Source: Desulfobulbaceae bacterium BRH_c16a (lineage in GTDB: Bacteria > Desulfobacterota > Desulfobulbia > Desulfobulbales > Desulfocapsaceae). From it: 64,000 bases of DNA. The stretch is from positions 1 through 64,000 of the forward strand of contig LADS01000056.1 in assembly GCA_000961725.1 (NCBI GenBank), given 5' to 3'. A model generated the notes under the pieces. The model made no database searches, was not told where the DNA came from, and saw nothing but the letters and a program-made list of their open reading frames with translations. The position numbers and the translations under genes are program-made. Below are positions 7,359 to 15,054 of this stretch, piece by piece; the stretch's first letter is position 1, and each line of letters opens with the position of its first letter.

Positions 7359-8387
7359 ATGGCACGACTCGCATCTCAAGCAAAAGCAGGGTTCTTTCCT
7401 ACACCGGATATTGTCGTTTCCCTGCTTAAAACAAAAATTTCTTTCGAGAAAGACGCAAGAGCATTAGACCCTTGCTGCGGGTACGGAAACACTCTGTCCC
7501 GACTGGCAAGCCCCGACACCATAACCTATGGCGTTGAGCTTGACCACCAGCGAGCCACGAAAGCTAAATCACAGCTTTTCAAGGCAGTATGGGGTGATGC
7601 ACTTACCGAGGCAAGAGTATCAACTCAATCCTTCGGCTTGCTCTATCTCAACCCTCCCTACGATACCGCAATCAATCCAGACGACAACTCGGACAGAAGA
7701 CTGGAACATCAGTTTTTGCGTACCTATATCCGCACATTGCAGATTGGTGGGATTCTCGTTCTGGTCATCCCCTATTATGTCTTGAAAGCATGTGCCAAGA
7801 CACTGGCCCGTAATTTCAAGGTACAGGTGACAGGATTTCCTGACGAAGAATTTTCCATATTTAAGCAGTGTGTTGTCTTTGGAGAAAAAAGTTACATATC
7901 AGAGGAAAAAGCCAAAGCAACCCAGGAACACCTGGAAGAATTGGCCGGCATGACACCGGAGGAGTTTCAAAGCGAAGTATGGCCACTGGAAACTATGGCC
8001 CCAATCGTTATTCCCAAGGCAGACAGACCAGTAAACTTCCGCATAGATCGCCTTGACCCACTGGAAGCAATTCCAGTGATTAACAAGGCAGGGATTCTAC
8101 AAGATGTTTTACAAGAACTTATCCCTACCAAAAACAATAATATCCGTCCATTGACTTCGCTTGAAAACGGCCACCTGGCCCTTATGCTGGCAGGAGGATA
8201 CATGAACGGAGCCATTCTGAAAGATGGTCGGCAGTTGGTTATTAAAGGTGTTATCAAAAAAATCGAGAAGATTGTCCAGGTTCATGAAAATGAGACTGGC
8301 GGCGGCTCGATCACCACCAAAGACCAGTACATCCCGACCGTCAAAGTCATTGACATGCAAACTGCTGAATTGATTACCGTGCAGTAA
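7359..8387 (+). CDS. DNA methyltransferase-like protein with NPPY motif
   Basis: 342 residues from the ATG at 7359, chosen because AAAAGGAG precedes it; an in-frame upstream ATG at 7317 lies inside the leader. The N-terminal half has a SAM-binding fold: LDPCCGYGNTLSRL (motif I, about residues 38-51), GVELDHQRA (acidic loop) and YLNPPYDT (motif IV of N6-adenine or N4-cytosine enzymes, about residues 92-99). A hydrophobic strand LVLVIPYYVL follows. The C-terminal half has no motif I recognise. In mobile elements such genes can be true methylases or non-catalytic DUF6094-like proteins. Target sequence unknown. Confidence 0.7.
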   Translation: MARLASQAKAGFFPTPDIVVSLLKTKISFEKDARALDPCCGYGNTLSRLASPDTITYGVELDHQRATKAKSQLFKAVWGDALTEARVSTQSFGLLYLNPPYDTAINPDDNSDRRLEHQFLRTYIRTLQIGGILVLVIPYYVLKACAKTLARNFKVQVTGFPDEEFSIFKQCVVFGEKSYISEEKAKATQEHLEELAGMTPEEFQSEVWPLETMAPIVIPKADRPVNFRIDRLDPLEAIPVINKAGILQDVLQELIPTKNNNIRPLTSLENGHLALMLAGGYMNGAILKDGRQLVIKGVIKKIEKIVQVHENETGGGSITTKDQYIPTVKVIDMQTAELITVQ

Positions 8388-8414
8388 TCCTCATCCACCC
8401 TCATCCAACCCTTA

Positions 8415-8453
8415 CGGGAGAAACCTCCCGCACAGGGGGTTTGGAGAAATCAC
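8415..8453 (+). promoter_or_regulatory. Repeated leader element, copy 4 (short, degenerate)
   Basis: Perfect hairpin CGGGAG (8415-8420) with CTCCCG (8425-8430), then a G-run and GGTTT, then the ribosome-binding segment GGAGAAATCAC whose sequence resembles arm A (GGAGAAACC). A clear B' arm is missing. Confidence 0.4.
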
Positions 8454-9005
8454 ATGATAACACCATACCTGATCATAAATTGTGTTGGATTCGTCTGTTA
8501 TTCCAATGCCCTGATTGCAAGAAGGTCAGACGGAGAATACCAAGGCTGTTTGTTGAGCCTTATCGGTTCGCCTTCTCATGTAAAAGCCATGTCTGCGCTC
8601 ATTTATAGCGGCGAGGCTGTTTGCAGGGTGTCTGACAATAATGACGAATCAGCTGACCTCAGTTTTTCCGGCTCAATCCGCACCTGCCGCACCCGCAAGA
8701 TCGGTGAGGTAGTAAACAAGGTGCTGGTTGCAACAGGATTCATCGAATCTTCTATTCATGCAACTGTCTTTGGCCCTGATCTGCCTACCGTGCAGGAACG
8801 AGCCTTCCGTCGTGTTGATAAAGCAACCACCATTCCACTCAAACCACAATGGCAAGAGTGGCTCTGGGAGAAAATGATATCCCCTGAAAAACTTTATAGC
8901 TTCGGCGACGAGAATTTTCAGGAAGCGTATCTGGTAAATATCCCATGCGATGAGACCTTAGAGTCGCGTGTGCTGGAAGCAATCAAGACCGGAGAGATAC
9001 AGTAG
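8454..9005 (+). CDS. Conserved-context protein of unknown function
   Basis: 183 residues, soluble, no recognised domain. The N-terminus (ITPYLIINCVGFVCYSNALIARR) is moderately hydrophobic but not a clear membrane helix. The middle is Ser- and Arg-rich around residues 60-85. The C-terminus holds a Trp-rich stretch (QWQEWLWEKM) followed by NIPCDETLESRVLEAIKTG. It sits between the methyltransferase-like gene and the large helicase gene with leaders on both sides, so it belongs to the same DNA metabolism module. GGAG before the ATG supports the start. No function is proposed. Confidence 0.6.
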   Translation: MITPYLIINCVGFVCYSNALIARRSDGEYQGCLLSLIGSPSHVKAMSALIYSGEAVCRVSDNNDESADLSFSGSIRTCRTRKIGEVVNKVLVATGFIESSIHATVFGPDLPTVQERAFRRVDKATTIPLKPQWQEWLWEKMISPEKLYSFGDENFQEAYLVNIPCDETLESRVLEAIKTGEIQ

Positions 9006-9033
9006 CCAACCAAGCTGACAACCTAACCCAAAC

Positions 9034-9098
9034 AGGGGGAGAGTATTTCCCCTCAAGGGGCCATATTCTCCTCTGTTCAACCATAAAAAAGGAGAAGT
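9034..9098 (+). promoter_or_regulatory. Repeated leader element, copy 5 (before the large helicase gene)
   Basis: GGGGAGAGTAT (9036-9046) pairs over 11 positions with ATATTCTCCTC (9063-9073), two pairs being G-U. AGGGG (9034-9038) can instead pair with CCCCT (9049-9053). The ribosome-binding segment GGAGAAGTAT (9091-9100) pairs with the same B' arm over nine positions with one bulge. No T-run follows B'. Confidence 0.65.
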
Positions 9099-11435
9099 AT
9101 GGCAGCTATCACCGATATTGTCGAATCAGTAATTGACGGACAAAAAACCGTCAAACTGGCCGAGTTCCTTGATGAATGGGGCGATATGCTTAAGAATCAA
9201 GTCATTCAAAACATGAATCCTGTCTATTCGCTGAAAGCAGAGGATGATTGGGATTCACAGGCCAGAGAAAAGTTACAGCAATTACTGCGGAAACCGTTTG
9301 AGTCTCAAACCAGAAAAGGCATATTGCCGGTAGCCAGGTCTTTTTTCAAAGAAGATCACAAGGCAGCTTTCATGGTCGGTGAGATGGGAACGGGCAAAAC
9401 CTTTATGGGCTTGGCTGTTGCTCATCTGATTCCTAAAACACACAAACGCATCCTTATTCAATGTCCCGGCCACCTGGTCAAGAAATGGATACGGGAAGCA
9501 CAAGATACCATCCCCGGATGCAACTGCATCAACCTCAACGGGAAAAGCCTCGATCTGCTCATCGCAGGTAAGCTCACGTCAACAAAACCTGTTGGCATGG
9601 AGATTTGGGTTATGGGCAAAGAACGAGCTAAATTGCATTTCCAGCGTGTTCCCCAGCGGATTACGGTTTTTGGAAGGCAATGTTGTCCTGAATGCGGTGG
9701 GCAAATAACAACCGATGACGATAACAACAAATGCATCCCGTGCGAACATTGCAAGGCCCCGATGTGGATGGCAGATGGAACGAAAGTCCGCCGCTACGCC
9801 AAGGCCGAGTTTATGAAGCGGTTTTTTCACACCAAGAACTTTTTCGATCTTCTTATCCTGGATGAAGTGCATGAACTCAAGGGCGGCGGTACTGCCCAGG
9901 GTCAAGCAATGTCCTGTCTTATCGCTCGCTCAAAAAAGGTGCTTGCGCTTACCGGCACTTTAATGGGTGGGTACAGCTCGAATCTTTTTTATCTGCTCTG
10001 GCGGATGTTTTCTCGTCAGATGAAGGCAGATGGCTTTGAGTTTTGCAGGTCAATGCATTTTGCAGAACGCTACGGCGTTGTGCAACGCACCTATGACAGC
10101 AAGGATGTAAATGTAAGTCTCAATGTTGCCAGTATCGGCCGAAAGCTCGGAAAGTCACGGGTCAAGGAAGCTCCCGGAATATCACCCCTGTTACTGCCTG
10201 ATCTGCTGCTTGAGCATTCGACCTTTGTCCGTCTGGCCGATGTTAATGACGCATTGCCGGAATACGAAGAAATCATCGTTCCAGTAGCATTGGAACCCGA
10301 CCAACAACTACCGGAATATGCCCAACTATCCCATGATCTCATAAATGCCACCAGCGCAGCATTAGCTCGTGGTGATATGCGGCTTATGGGCAAAATGATT
10401 CAATCCTTGCTGGCGTATCCCGATGGATGCCGGAATGGGGAGAGAATCACCTTGGAGATTGCAGGGAGTGAGACAGTAGTCGCCTCTGCACCTGGCTTGG
10501 AAATTGACCTGTTGCCCAAAGAAGAAAAGTTGCTGGAGATTATAGCGGCTGAAAAGAAACAAGGGAGAAAAGTAGCGATCTTTCTCGAACATACCGGCAC
10601 ACGGGATTTGCTTCCTGTATTAGAGGAAAAACTTCAGAAGAATGACTTGAAGCCTCTGGTACTCCGCAGTCAAACCGTAAAACCGGAGTATCGGGAGGAT
10701 TGGCTCAAAAAGCAGGTTCAGACGGGATTGTACGATTGTCTTATTTGCAATCCCAATTTAGTAAAAACCGGACTCGATCTTTTGGAGTTTCCCACAATCA
10801 TCTTTTTTCAATGCGGTTATTCAGTCTTCACTCTCAGACAAGCCAGCCGAAGGTCATGGCGTATCGGGCAAAATCAACCGGTACGAGTATTTTTCATGGC
10901 CTATTCCAAAACCATGCAGGAAAAAGCTCTGTCGCTCATGGCCCAAAAGATGGAAACATCGCTCGCCGTAGAGGGCGAGTTATCAGATAAAGGGCTGGCC
11001 GCATTATCTGAATCAGAAAACAGCATGATGTATGAACTGGCAAAGGCTTTGACCGGCAAGGTTGCGGTCAAGGATATGAGTGAAGCATGGACCAGATACC
11101 GGCAGCGTGAGTTGCTGAGTAATCTATCTATGGACGATGACCAGGATGTCACCATTACGACCACAACCACCATGAGCACTGCTGCCGGCAGCACAGCCAC
11201 GATCACAGAAGAGTATGTTGTTCGCGGAACTGTGTATGTCAAGAAGGCCGGAGCCATCGCTTATGTCGGCAACAACCGCTTCGATCTGAAAGACGGATTT
11301 GTTTTCTGGTCCGGCAGAAAGATAGGTTGGTACGACCGGCAAGGTTGCGGTGAAATCAACGAAAAGCCGATTCGTATTTATAAGCCTGACCAGTGCAATC
11401 ATTTTGTCCTGGCTGAAATACGAAAAGCGGCATAA
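9099..11435 (+). CDS. SNF2-like superfamily 2 helicase with zinc-finger insertion
   Basis: 778 residues. Walker A is MGTGKTFMGL (about residue 95), the DEAD-box variant is LDEVHELKG (about residue 254), and motif III lies in LTGTLMGGYSS. A zinc-binding insertion with pairs of cysteines (CCPECGG then CIPCEHC, about residues 194-222) separates motif I and II. The C-terminal lobe ends with RQASRRSWRIGQ (motif VI, about residue 580), which points to the SNF2 group of double-strand translocases. After about residue 690 a Thr-rich stretch and a small extra domain follow. It may remodel protein-DNA complexes for the element. Preceded by a leader and AAAAAGGAG. Confidence 0.8.
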   Translation: MAAITDIVESVIDGQKTVKLAEFLDEWGDMLKNQVIQNMNPVYSLKAEDDWDSQAREKLQQLLRKPFESQTRKGILPVARSFFKEDHKAAFMVGEMGTGKTFMGLAVAHLIPKTHKRILIQCPGHLVKKWIREAQDTIPGCNCINLNGKSLDLLIAGKLTSTKPVGMEIWVMGKERAKLHFQRVPQRITVFGRQCCPECGGQITTDDDNNKCIPCEHCKAPMWMADGTKVRRYAKAEFMKRFFHTKNFFDLLILDEVHELKGGGTAQGQAMSCLIARSKKVLALTGTLMGGYSSNLFYLLWRMFSRQMKADGFEFCRSMHFAERYGVVQRTYDSKDVNVSLNVASIGRKLGKSRVKEAPGISPLLLPDLLLEHSTFVRLADVNDALPEYEEIIVPVALEPDQQLPEYAQLSHDLINATSAALARGDMRLMGKMIQSLLAYPDGCRNGERITLEIAGSETVVASAPGLEIDLLPKEEKLLEIIAAEKKQGRKVAIFLEHTGTRDLLPVLEEKLQKNDLKPLVLRSQTVKPEYREDWLKKQVQTGLYDCLICNPNLVKTGLDLLEFPTIIFFQCGYSVFTLRQASRRSWRIGQNQPVRVFFMAYSKTMQEKALSLMAQKMETSLAVEGELSDKGLAALSESENSMMYELAKALTGKVAVKDMSEAWTRYRQRELLSNLSMDDDQDVTITTTTTMSTAAGSTATITEEYVVRGTVYVKKAGAIAYVGNNRFDLKDGFVFWSGRKIGWYDRQGCGEINEKPIRIYKPDQCNHFVLAEIRKAA

Positions 11436-11467
11436 CCCACTAACCCCATCCCATTTATCCAACCCAT

Positions 11468-11527
11468 CAAGGGGCAAGACAACCCCTTGTGGGAAGTTTT
11501 GTTCCTTTTCATTACGGAGGAAAACTT
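11468..11527 (+). promoter_or_regulatory. Repeated leader element, copy 6
   Basis: CAAGGGG (11468-11474) pairs with CCCCTTG (11483-11489). GGGGCAAGAC (11471-11480) pairs fully with GTTTTGTTCC (11496-11505) if three G-U pairs are allowed. The arm AAGTTTTGTTCC (11494-11505) matches the ribosome-binding segment GGAGGAAAACTT (11516-11527) at 10 of 12 positions. Confidence 0.65.
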
Positions 11528-11821
11528 ATGAATAATTCAGAAATCGAAATGATGGCCGAGCCATTAGAAGTCGAGATTACGGCTAAGCCGATCAGAATTG
11601 AATTGCCTACACAATTACGAGAACATGCGAACACGGCATATAATTGCCCTTGGCCTTTGAGAGAAATGCTCAGACAGGCAGCAAACGAGATCGAAAGGTT
11701 ACAGAGGATAGTAAAAAGTAATGACCCCGTAGCTCTGTTACGAGAGATATGGAAACATCATCAGCCCGTCTATCTCTTTGAGGCCATTGCTGACCATACT
11801 GATACACAGGAGGCATCATAA
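11528..11821 (+). CDS. Small acidic protein with AANEIERLQR motif
   Basis: 97 residues from the ATG at 11528, preceded by CGGAGG at 11515-11520; an upstream in-frame ATG at 11489 falls in the leader. No domain is recognised. Residues about 35-62 contain CPWPLREMLRQAANEIERLQRIVKSN, probably a short coiled-coil; AANEIERLQR recurs in the small protein encoded at 12029-12250. The stop codon overlaps the start of the next small ORF (ATAATG). Likely an accessory factor of the recombination module. Confidence 0.6.
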   Translation: MNNSEIEMMAEPLEVEITAKPIRIELPTQLREHANTAYNCPWPLREMLRQAANEIERLQRIVKSNDPVALLREIWKHHQPVYLFEAIADHTDTQEAS

Positions 11822-11937
11822 TGGAATATTATTATGATCTCGAAGTAATGGCCGATTTACTGGCTGATTTAATGGATTATTTAATGGCTGATTATTTCGA
11901 GGCCGACCACCAGGAAGATCGCCAAGCTCAAGATTAG
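11821..11937 (+). CDS. 38-residue acidic repetitive protein
   Basis: Begins at the ATG sharing a base with the previous stop codon, with ACAGGAGG upstream, so translation is probably coupled. Very acidic, with a repeated MADLLADLMDYLMADYF pattern in the middle, which would make a short amphipathic acidic helix. Too short for family recognition. A DNA-mimic or anti-protein role could be imagined, but nothing in the sequence shows it. Confidence 0.5.
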   Translation: MEYYYDLEVMADLLADLMDYLMADYFEADHQEDRQAQD

Positions 11938-11961
11938 CCAAACATAAACCAATCAACCCAC

Positions 11962-12028
11962 CAGGGACAAAACCTCCCTGACGGGGAAGTCTTGTCCCTT
12001 TTTTTATTCACTCCAAGGAGACAAGACC
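11962..12028 (+). promoter_or_regulatory. Repeated leader element, copy 7
   Basis: CAGGG (11962-11966) with CCCTG (11976-11980); or GGGACAAAAC (11964-11973) with GTCTTGTCCC (11989-11998), 9 of 10 pairs, followed by a T-run (11999-12005) as in an intrinsic terminator. GTCTTGTC also pairs perfectly with GACAAGAC in the ribosome-binding segment (12020-12027). Confidence 0.7.
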
Positions 12029-12250
12029 ATGATTGTCAATTTAGTTCGATGTATGCGGACTACTGCAAAAAGAACCGACAAAAGCAACCTCGGGCATTGC
12101 ATCCTACTTTTTCTGGCTGCTAATGAAATAGAACGCTTGCAAAGGAAGCTTTCTGCTGCAGAACGCCGTAGCAATCAAACCATCCCGAGCAAAATAACTC
12201 CTCTGTCTTTGGTAAACTCTTATCACTCTTTAATTCATAGGAGGAGATAA
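12029..12250 (+). CDS. Small basic protein sharing the AANEIERLQR motif, possibly degenerate
   Basis: 73 residues with a leader and CAAGGAG upstream. Only the middle segment AANEIERLQRKLSAAERR resembles a known neighbour (11528-11821). The N-terminal part is basic and does not match that neighbour, and the C-terminus (SLIHRRR) looks like read-through of non-coding sequence near the next ribosome-binding site. It may be a decayed paralogue whose start signals survived. Confidence 0.4.
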   Translation: MIVNLVRCMRTTAKRTDKSNLGHCILLFLAANEIERLQRKLSAAERRSNQTIPSKITPLSLVNSYHSLIHRRR

Positions 12251-12253
12251 GCC

Positions 12254-12736
12254 ATGAAGTTATTTATCCAAGACGAACAAGGACAGTACGTCACTGCGAC
12301 AACCCCCGAAATCATTAAAGAGGGCCGTAGCCGTACCCGCTCCACACTGAAAAGAGGAACTGAATTTATCGGAAGTTCACAAGCGGCAAAGGAAGCAATA
12401 GCCTCAAAAATCTTTTCATACCAACATGAGGTCTTTGGTTGTCTGTTTCTGGACACCAAGAACTGCATCCTGGCCTGGAAGGAAATGTTCCAAGGGACTA
12501 TTGATTCGACAACAGTTTACCCTCGTGAAGTGGTTAAGGAAACCCTGCGGCTCAATGCTACAAAGGTTATCCTCGCTCACAACCACCCTTCCGGTAATAC
12601 TGACCCATCACAACAAGACATTGAATTGACCAAAAAACTGAAAGAAATCTTGCAGATTATCGATGTTAAAGTGCTGGACCATATAATCGTCGGGGATGAG
12701 ATAACATCCTTTGCGGATATGGGTATTCAGTTCTAG
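12254..12736 (+). CDS. radC: RadC-family JAB/JAMM protein
   Basis: 160 residues, compared with about 220 for chromosomal RadC; it lacks the N-terminal helix-hairpin-helix part and keeps the JAB domain. The metal motif is clear: VILAHNHPSGNTDPSQQD (His-x-His plus Ser and Asp), preceded by the LFLDTKNCIL strand and EVVKETL helix. Mobile elements commonly carry this short form, annotated as a DNA repair protein, though the reaction is unknown. AGGAGGAG precedes the ATG. The spacer before it overlaps the end of the previous ORF and contains CTTATC (around 12218), which complements GATAAG beside the ribosome-binding site, perhaps a further worn copy of the leader. Confidence 0.85.
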   Translation: MKLFIQDEQGQYVTATTPEIIKEGRSRTRSTLKRGTEFIGSSQAAKEAIASKIFSYQHEVFGCLFLDTKNCILAWKEMFQGTIDSTTVYPREVVKETLRLNATKVILAHNHPSGNTDPSQQDIELTKKLKEILQIIDVKVLDHIIVGDEITSFADMGIQF

Positions 12737-12766
12737 CTCAATTCTACGCGATCAATATCAACCCAT

Positions 12767-12833
12767 CAGGGACAAAACTTCCCTGACGGGGGTCTTGTCC
12801 CTATTTTTTTTCAATCTCAATGGAGACACGACC
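12767..12833 (+). promoter_or_regulatory. Repeated leader element, copy 8
   Basis: CAGGG (12767-12771) with CCCTG (12781-12785); or GGGACAAAAC (12769-12778) with GTCTTGTCCC (12792-12801), followed by a run of eight T with an early A. The ribosome-binding segment GGAGACACGACC (12822-12833) matches the complement of B' with one mismatch. Nearly identical to copy 7. Confidence 0.7.
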
Positions 12834-13652
12834 ATGACCGCACCTATTTTTATGACCAATGACCTGATCGTTAAGTACGCTTCTGCTGCTGGTGCAACTG
12901 AGCCTGTAGATAAAGTATCCAGCCGTTACACCTTTGTTCCAACCTTAGATGCGGTTGACCTGCTGCGTGATGCCGGCTGGTTTCCGATCAAGGCAGAGCA
13001 GAGCGGCACCCGTATCCAGGATAAGGAAGGATTTCAAAAGCATTCCATTCGTTTTACCCGGAATGAAAACTTTGTAATGAATCCGAAGGATGAGCGGGTT
13101 GACCTGGTTCTCTATAATTCTCACGACCTGGGCAGTTCTTTCAAGCTGATTGCTTCAGTTTGGCGTTTGGTGTGTGGCAACGGTTTGATGATCGCATCAG
13201 ATTTTGCCAACTTCACCCATCGGCATGTCGGATTTAACCAAAATGATTTTGTTGAATCTGCTGATAAGATCACCGCTGCTGCTACGGTCATCAACGACCA
13301 GATGGAATATTTGAAAGGCATCAGTTTGGGATACGACGAGCAGATCGCATATGCTGCATCAGCTCACAGGCTGGTATATGAGGATTTGGATAACGCGCCT
13401 ATATCTCCGGAACAGTTGTTGACACAGCGCCGCTTTGCCGATGGCAGCAATAGTCTGTGGACAACATTCAATAAAGTCCAGGAGAATATCATCAAAGGCG
13501 GAGTAAAAGGCAAAGTCAATGGAGAAGAGGGCTCTCGAAAAGTCACTACCAGAGCGGTAAAAGCCCTTGATCGCAATATCAAGCTGAACCAGGCTCTTTG
13601 GGTCTTGACTGAAAAAATGGCTGAATTGAAATCCAGGTCGATCGCCGCATAA
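12834..13652 (+). CDS. DUF932-family phage/plasmid protein
   Basis: 272 residues from the ATG at 12834, preceded by TGGAGA; a longer reading from 12711 runs through the leader and is not credible. Features of the family seen here are an N-terminal YTFVPTLDAVDLLRDAGWFP segment, the HSIRFTR strand, and VWRLVCGNGLMIASDFANFTHRHVG near residues 115-135. Members occur on conjugative elements and phages, usually near recombination genes; the biochemical role is not established. It is the last gene of the leader-linked module and is followed by an intrinsic terminator. Confidence 0.75.
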   Translation: MTAPIFMTNDLIVKYASAAGATEPVDKVSSRYTFVPTLDAVDLLRDAGWFPIKAEQSGTRIQDKEGFQKHSIRFTRNENFVMNPKDERVDLVLYNSHDLGSSFKLIASVWRLVCGNGLMIASDFANFTHRHVGFNQNDFVESADKITAAATVINDQMEYLKGISLGYDEQIAYAASAHRLVYEDLDNAPISPEQLLTQRRFADGSNSLWTTFNKVQENIIKGGVKGKVNGEEGSRKVTTRAVKALDRNIKLNQALWVLTEKMAELKSRSIAA

Positions 13653-13657
13653 CTACA

Positions 13658-13687
13658 GCCGTCTCCTTCGGGGGGCGGCTTTTTTTT
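13658..13687 (+). terminator. Rho-independent terminator after the DUF932 gene
   Basis: GCCGTCTCC, loop TTC, then GGGGGGCGGC, followed by eight T. G-U pairs are needed in the middle of the stem. It marks the 3' end of the 4965-13652 transcription unit. Confidence 0.85.
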
Positions 13688-13708
13688 GATGATTATTATA
13701 TCTTTTGT

Positions 13709-13790
13709 GCTATACAAAGGTATGATTATTTATTTACTTTATTATATAACTATTTAGTTGTATAAATAGATCACTAAAATTTTATACAAA
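13709..13790. repeat. TATACAAA-type sites upstream of parA
   Basis: GCTATACAAA at 13709-13718, and an inverted pair TTGTATAAA (13758-13766) and TTTATACAA (13781-13789). The same GCTATACAAA occurs after the parA operon at 14878-14887. Likely operator or centromere sites for the partition proteins. Confidence 0.6.
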
Positions 13791-13812
13791 TTGATCTTTA
13801 CTACAGGAAATC

Positions 13813-14586
13813 ATGATGAAAATAATAATACTCAACCAGAAAGGTGGTGCCGGGAAATCAACGATTTCCACAAACATGGCATATTGTCTGGCTATATCAG
13901 GAAAGAAGACGCTTCTCATCGATATGGATCCCCAGGCGCACAGCTCTGTGATCTTCTGCACGGACATTCCCAGAAATCAAACAGTGGGTGAGCTGCTGTC
14001 GAGTAAATCGTGTAAAATTGACAATGTCATTCGTCAAGCAGTGCTCGGTGAAAATGAAGAGCCAGTTGAAAATCTTTTTATTATCCCTTCCAATATCCAT
14101 CTGGCCATTACCGCCGAACAGATCACAACGAGAATCCACAGGGAAAAGCTTCTCAATAATCATTTGAAAAAAATCGAAAAGGATTTCGATTTCATCATCA
14201 TCGACTGTCCCCCCACAGTTAACGTCCTCACGATCAATGCCATCTATGCCTCCGACATGATTTTGATCCCGACTATTTACGGACGTTATTCCCTGGATGG
14301 TATTGCCGACCTTTTTAAGTCGATCGAGGATGTGAAAGAATCCAGCGACTTTAAATATATGATTTTGAGAAATGCCCGCGACTCCCGCAACAAGCTCTCC
14401 AATGTATTTGTCGAAGAACAATTGGAACCGTATAAAGAGCATCTATTAAAAACCGTGATCCGTAGAAATGAAGCCATTAACCAAGCGCAAATGAACAATG
14501 AACCTGTAATGGTTTTCGACCCAAGATCTTGCGGTGCCGAAGATTTCAAAGAGCTTACTGAGGAGATTCTGGGATATGGCAACTAA
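13813..14586 (+). CDS. parA: ParA/Soj-type partition ATPase
   Basis: 257 residues. The deviant Walker A KGGAGKST lies at residues 11-18, with the characteristic LLIDMDPQAHSS (Walker A' region, about residues 35-46) and IIIDCPPT (Walker B, about 133-140). Such ATPases move plasmid or element DNA along the nucleoid with a centromere-binding partner. No N-terminal DNA-binding extension is present, so it is the small type Ib or Soj-like form. The next gene overlaps its 3' end by 11 bases and is the expected partner. Flanking TATACAAA sites may be the centromere or operator. CAGGAAATC precedes the start; ATG at 13816 is an equally possible start. Confidence 0.9.
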   Translation: MMKIIILNQKGGAGKSTISTNMAYCLAISGKKTLLIDMDPQAHSSVIFCTDIPRNQTVGELLSSKSCKIDNVIRQAVLGENEEPVENLFIIPSNIHLAITAEQITTRIHREKLLNNHLKKIEKDFDFIIIDCPPTVNVLTINAIYASDMILIPTIYGRYSLDGIADLFKSIEDVKESSDFKYMILRNARDSRNKLSNVFVEEQLEPYKEHLLKTVIRRNEAINQAQMNNEPVMVFDPRSCGAEDFKELTEEILGYGN

Positions 14587-14860
14587 AAAAATTACCGGAC
14601 AATCCAAGCTGGCTCAAACAGCTGAGTCAAAAAACGATTCTAAAGAACGTCTCGATTTGGTGCCATCAAGAAAAAAACCATCGTTGAAGGCCTACCGACT
14701 ATATGATGATGATATTGCCAGGCTTAAAGAGATTACCGCGACTATGAACAAAGAGAGTCACCGGCACATCAGTGAAACTGCTGCAATTCGTGCCTTGATA
14801 GTGTTGGGGACAAGTACAACGGGAGAAAGGCTTTTGAAAGCATTACGGGAAACGATATAG
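14576..14860 (+). CDS. Small partition partner, probable DNA-binding protein
   Basis: 94 residues from the ATG at 14576, overlapping parA by 11 bases. The first 40 residues are Lys- and Ser-rich and probably flexible. The C-terminal part (about 42-94) reads like a ribbon-helix-helix type or similar small DNA-binding fold: LKAYRLYDDDIARLKEI, then ISETAAIRALIVLG. Position and size match the small ParG/ParB-like proteins encoded after type Ib parA genes. It would bind the flanking repeats. Family call is by context. Confidence 0.6.
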   Translation: MATKKITGQSKLAQTAESKNDSKERLDLVPSRKKPSLKAYRLYDDDIARLKEITATMNKESHRHISETAAIRALIVLGTSTTGERLLKALRETI

Positions 14861-14861
14861 G

Positions 14862-14887
14862 TTTGTATGTATATTATGCTATACAAA
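14862..14887. repeat. Inverted TTTGTAT / ATACAAA site after the partition genes
   Basis: TTTGTAT (14862-14868) and ATACAAA (14881-14887), the right half being within GCTATACAAA identical to the site at 13709-13718. Confidence 0.6.
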
Positions 14888-14912
14888 TATATATCTGAAA
14901 ATCAAAAAACAT

Positions 14913-14980
14913 CCTGACCCACGGGGGGTAGATGCTGATGCCTAGTGATTCAGCGGGATGGTGGGGATACCCTGGTCAGG
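14913..14980. other. Inverted-repeat structure of unknown role
   Basis: CCTGACC (14913-14919) pairs with GGTCAGG (14974-14980), and inside it GGGTA (14926-14930) pairs with TACCC (14968-14972), leaving an asymmetric internal loop. G-rich tracts lie in both strands of the loop. It could be a structured RNA, an attachment-site arm or a fortuitous fold. There is no ORF. Confidence 0.35.
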
Positions 14981-15054
14981 GGGGCATCTTATGGATAATA
15001 TCTTTCTCAAATGAGGGAAAATGACGTGAGTGGGATGGGATCGGGGAGGTATAA

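Noticed and set aside
12711..12833. Longer reading of the DUF932 protein
   Set aside because: Would translate through the leader and overlap radC; ATG at 12834 has its own ribosome-binding site.
13897..14442. 181-residue frame on the minus strand
   Set aside because: Antisense to parA, whose Walker motifs are intact.
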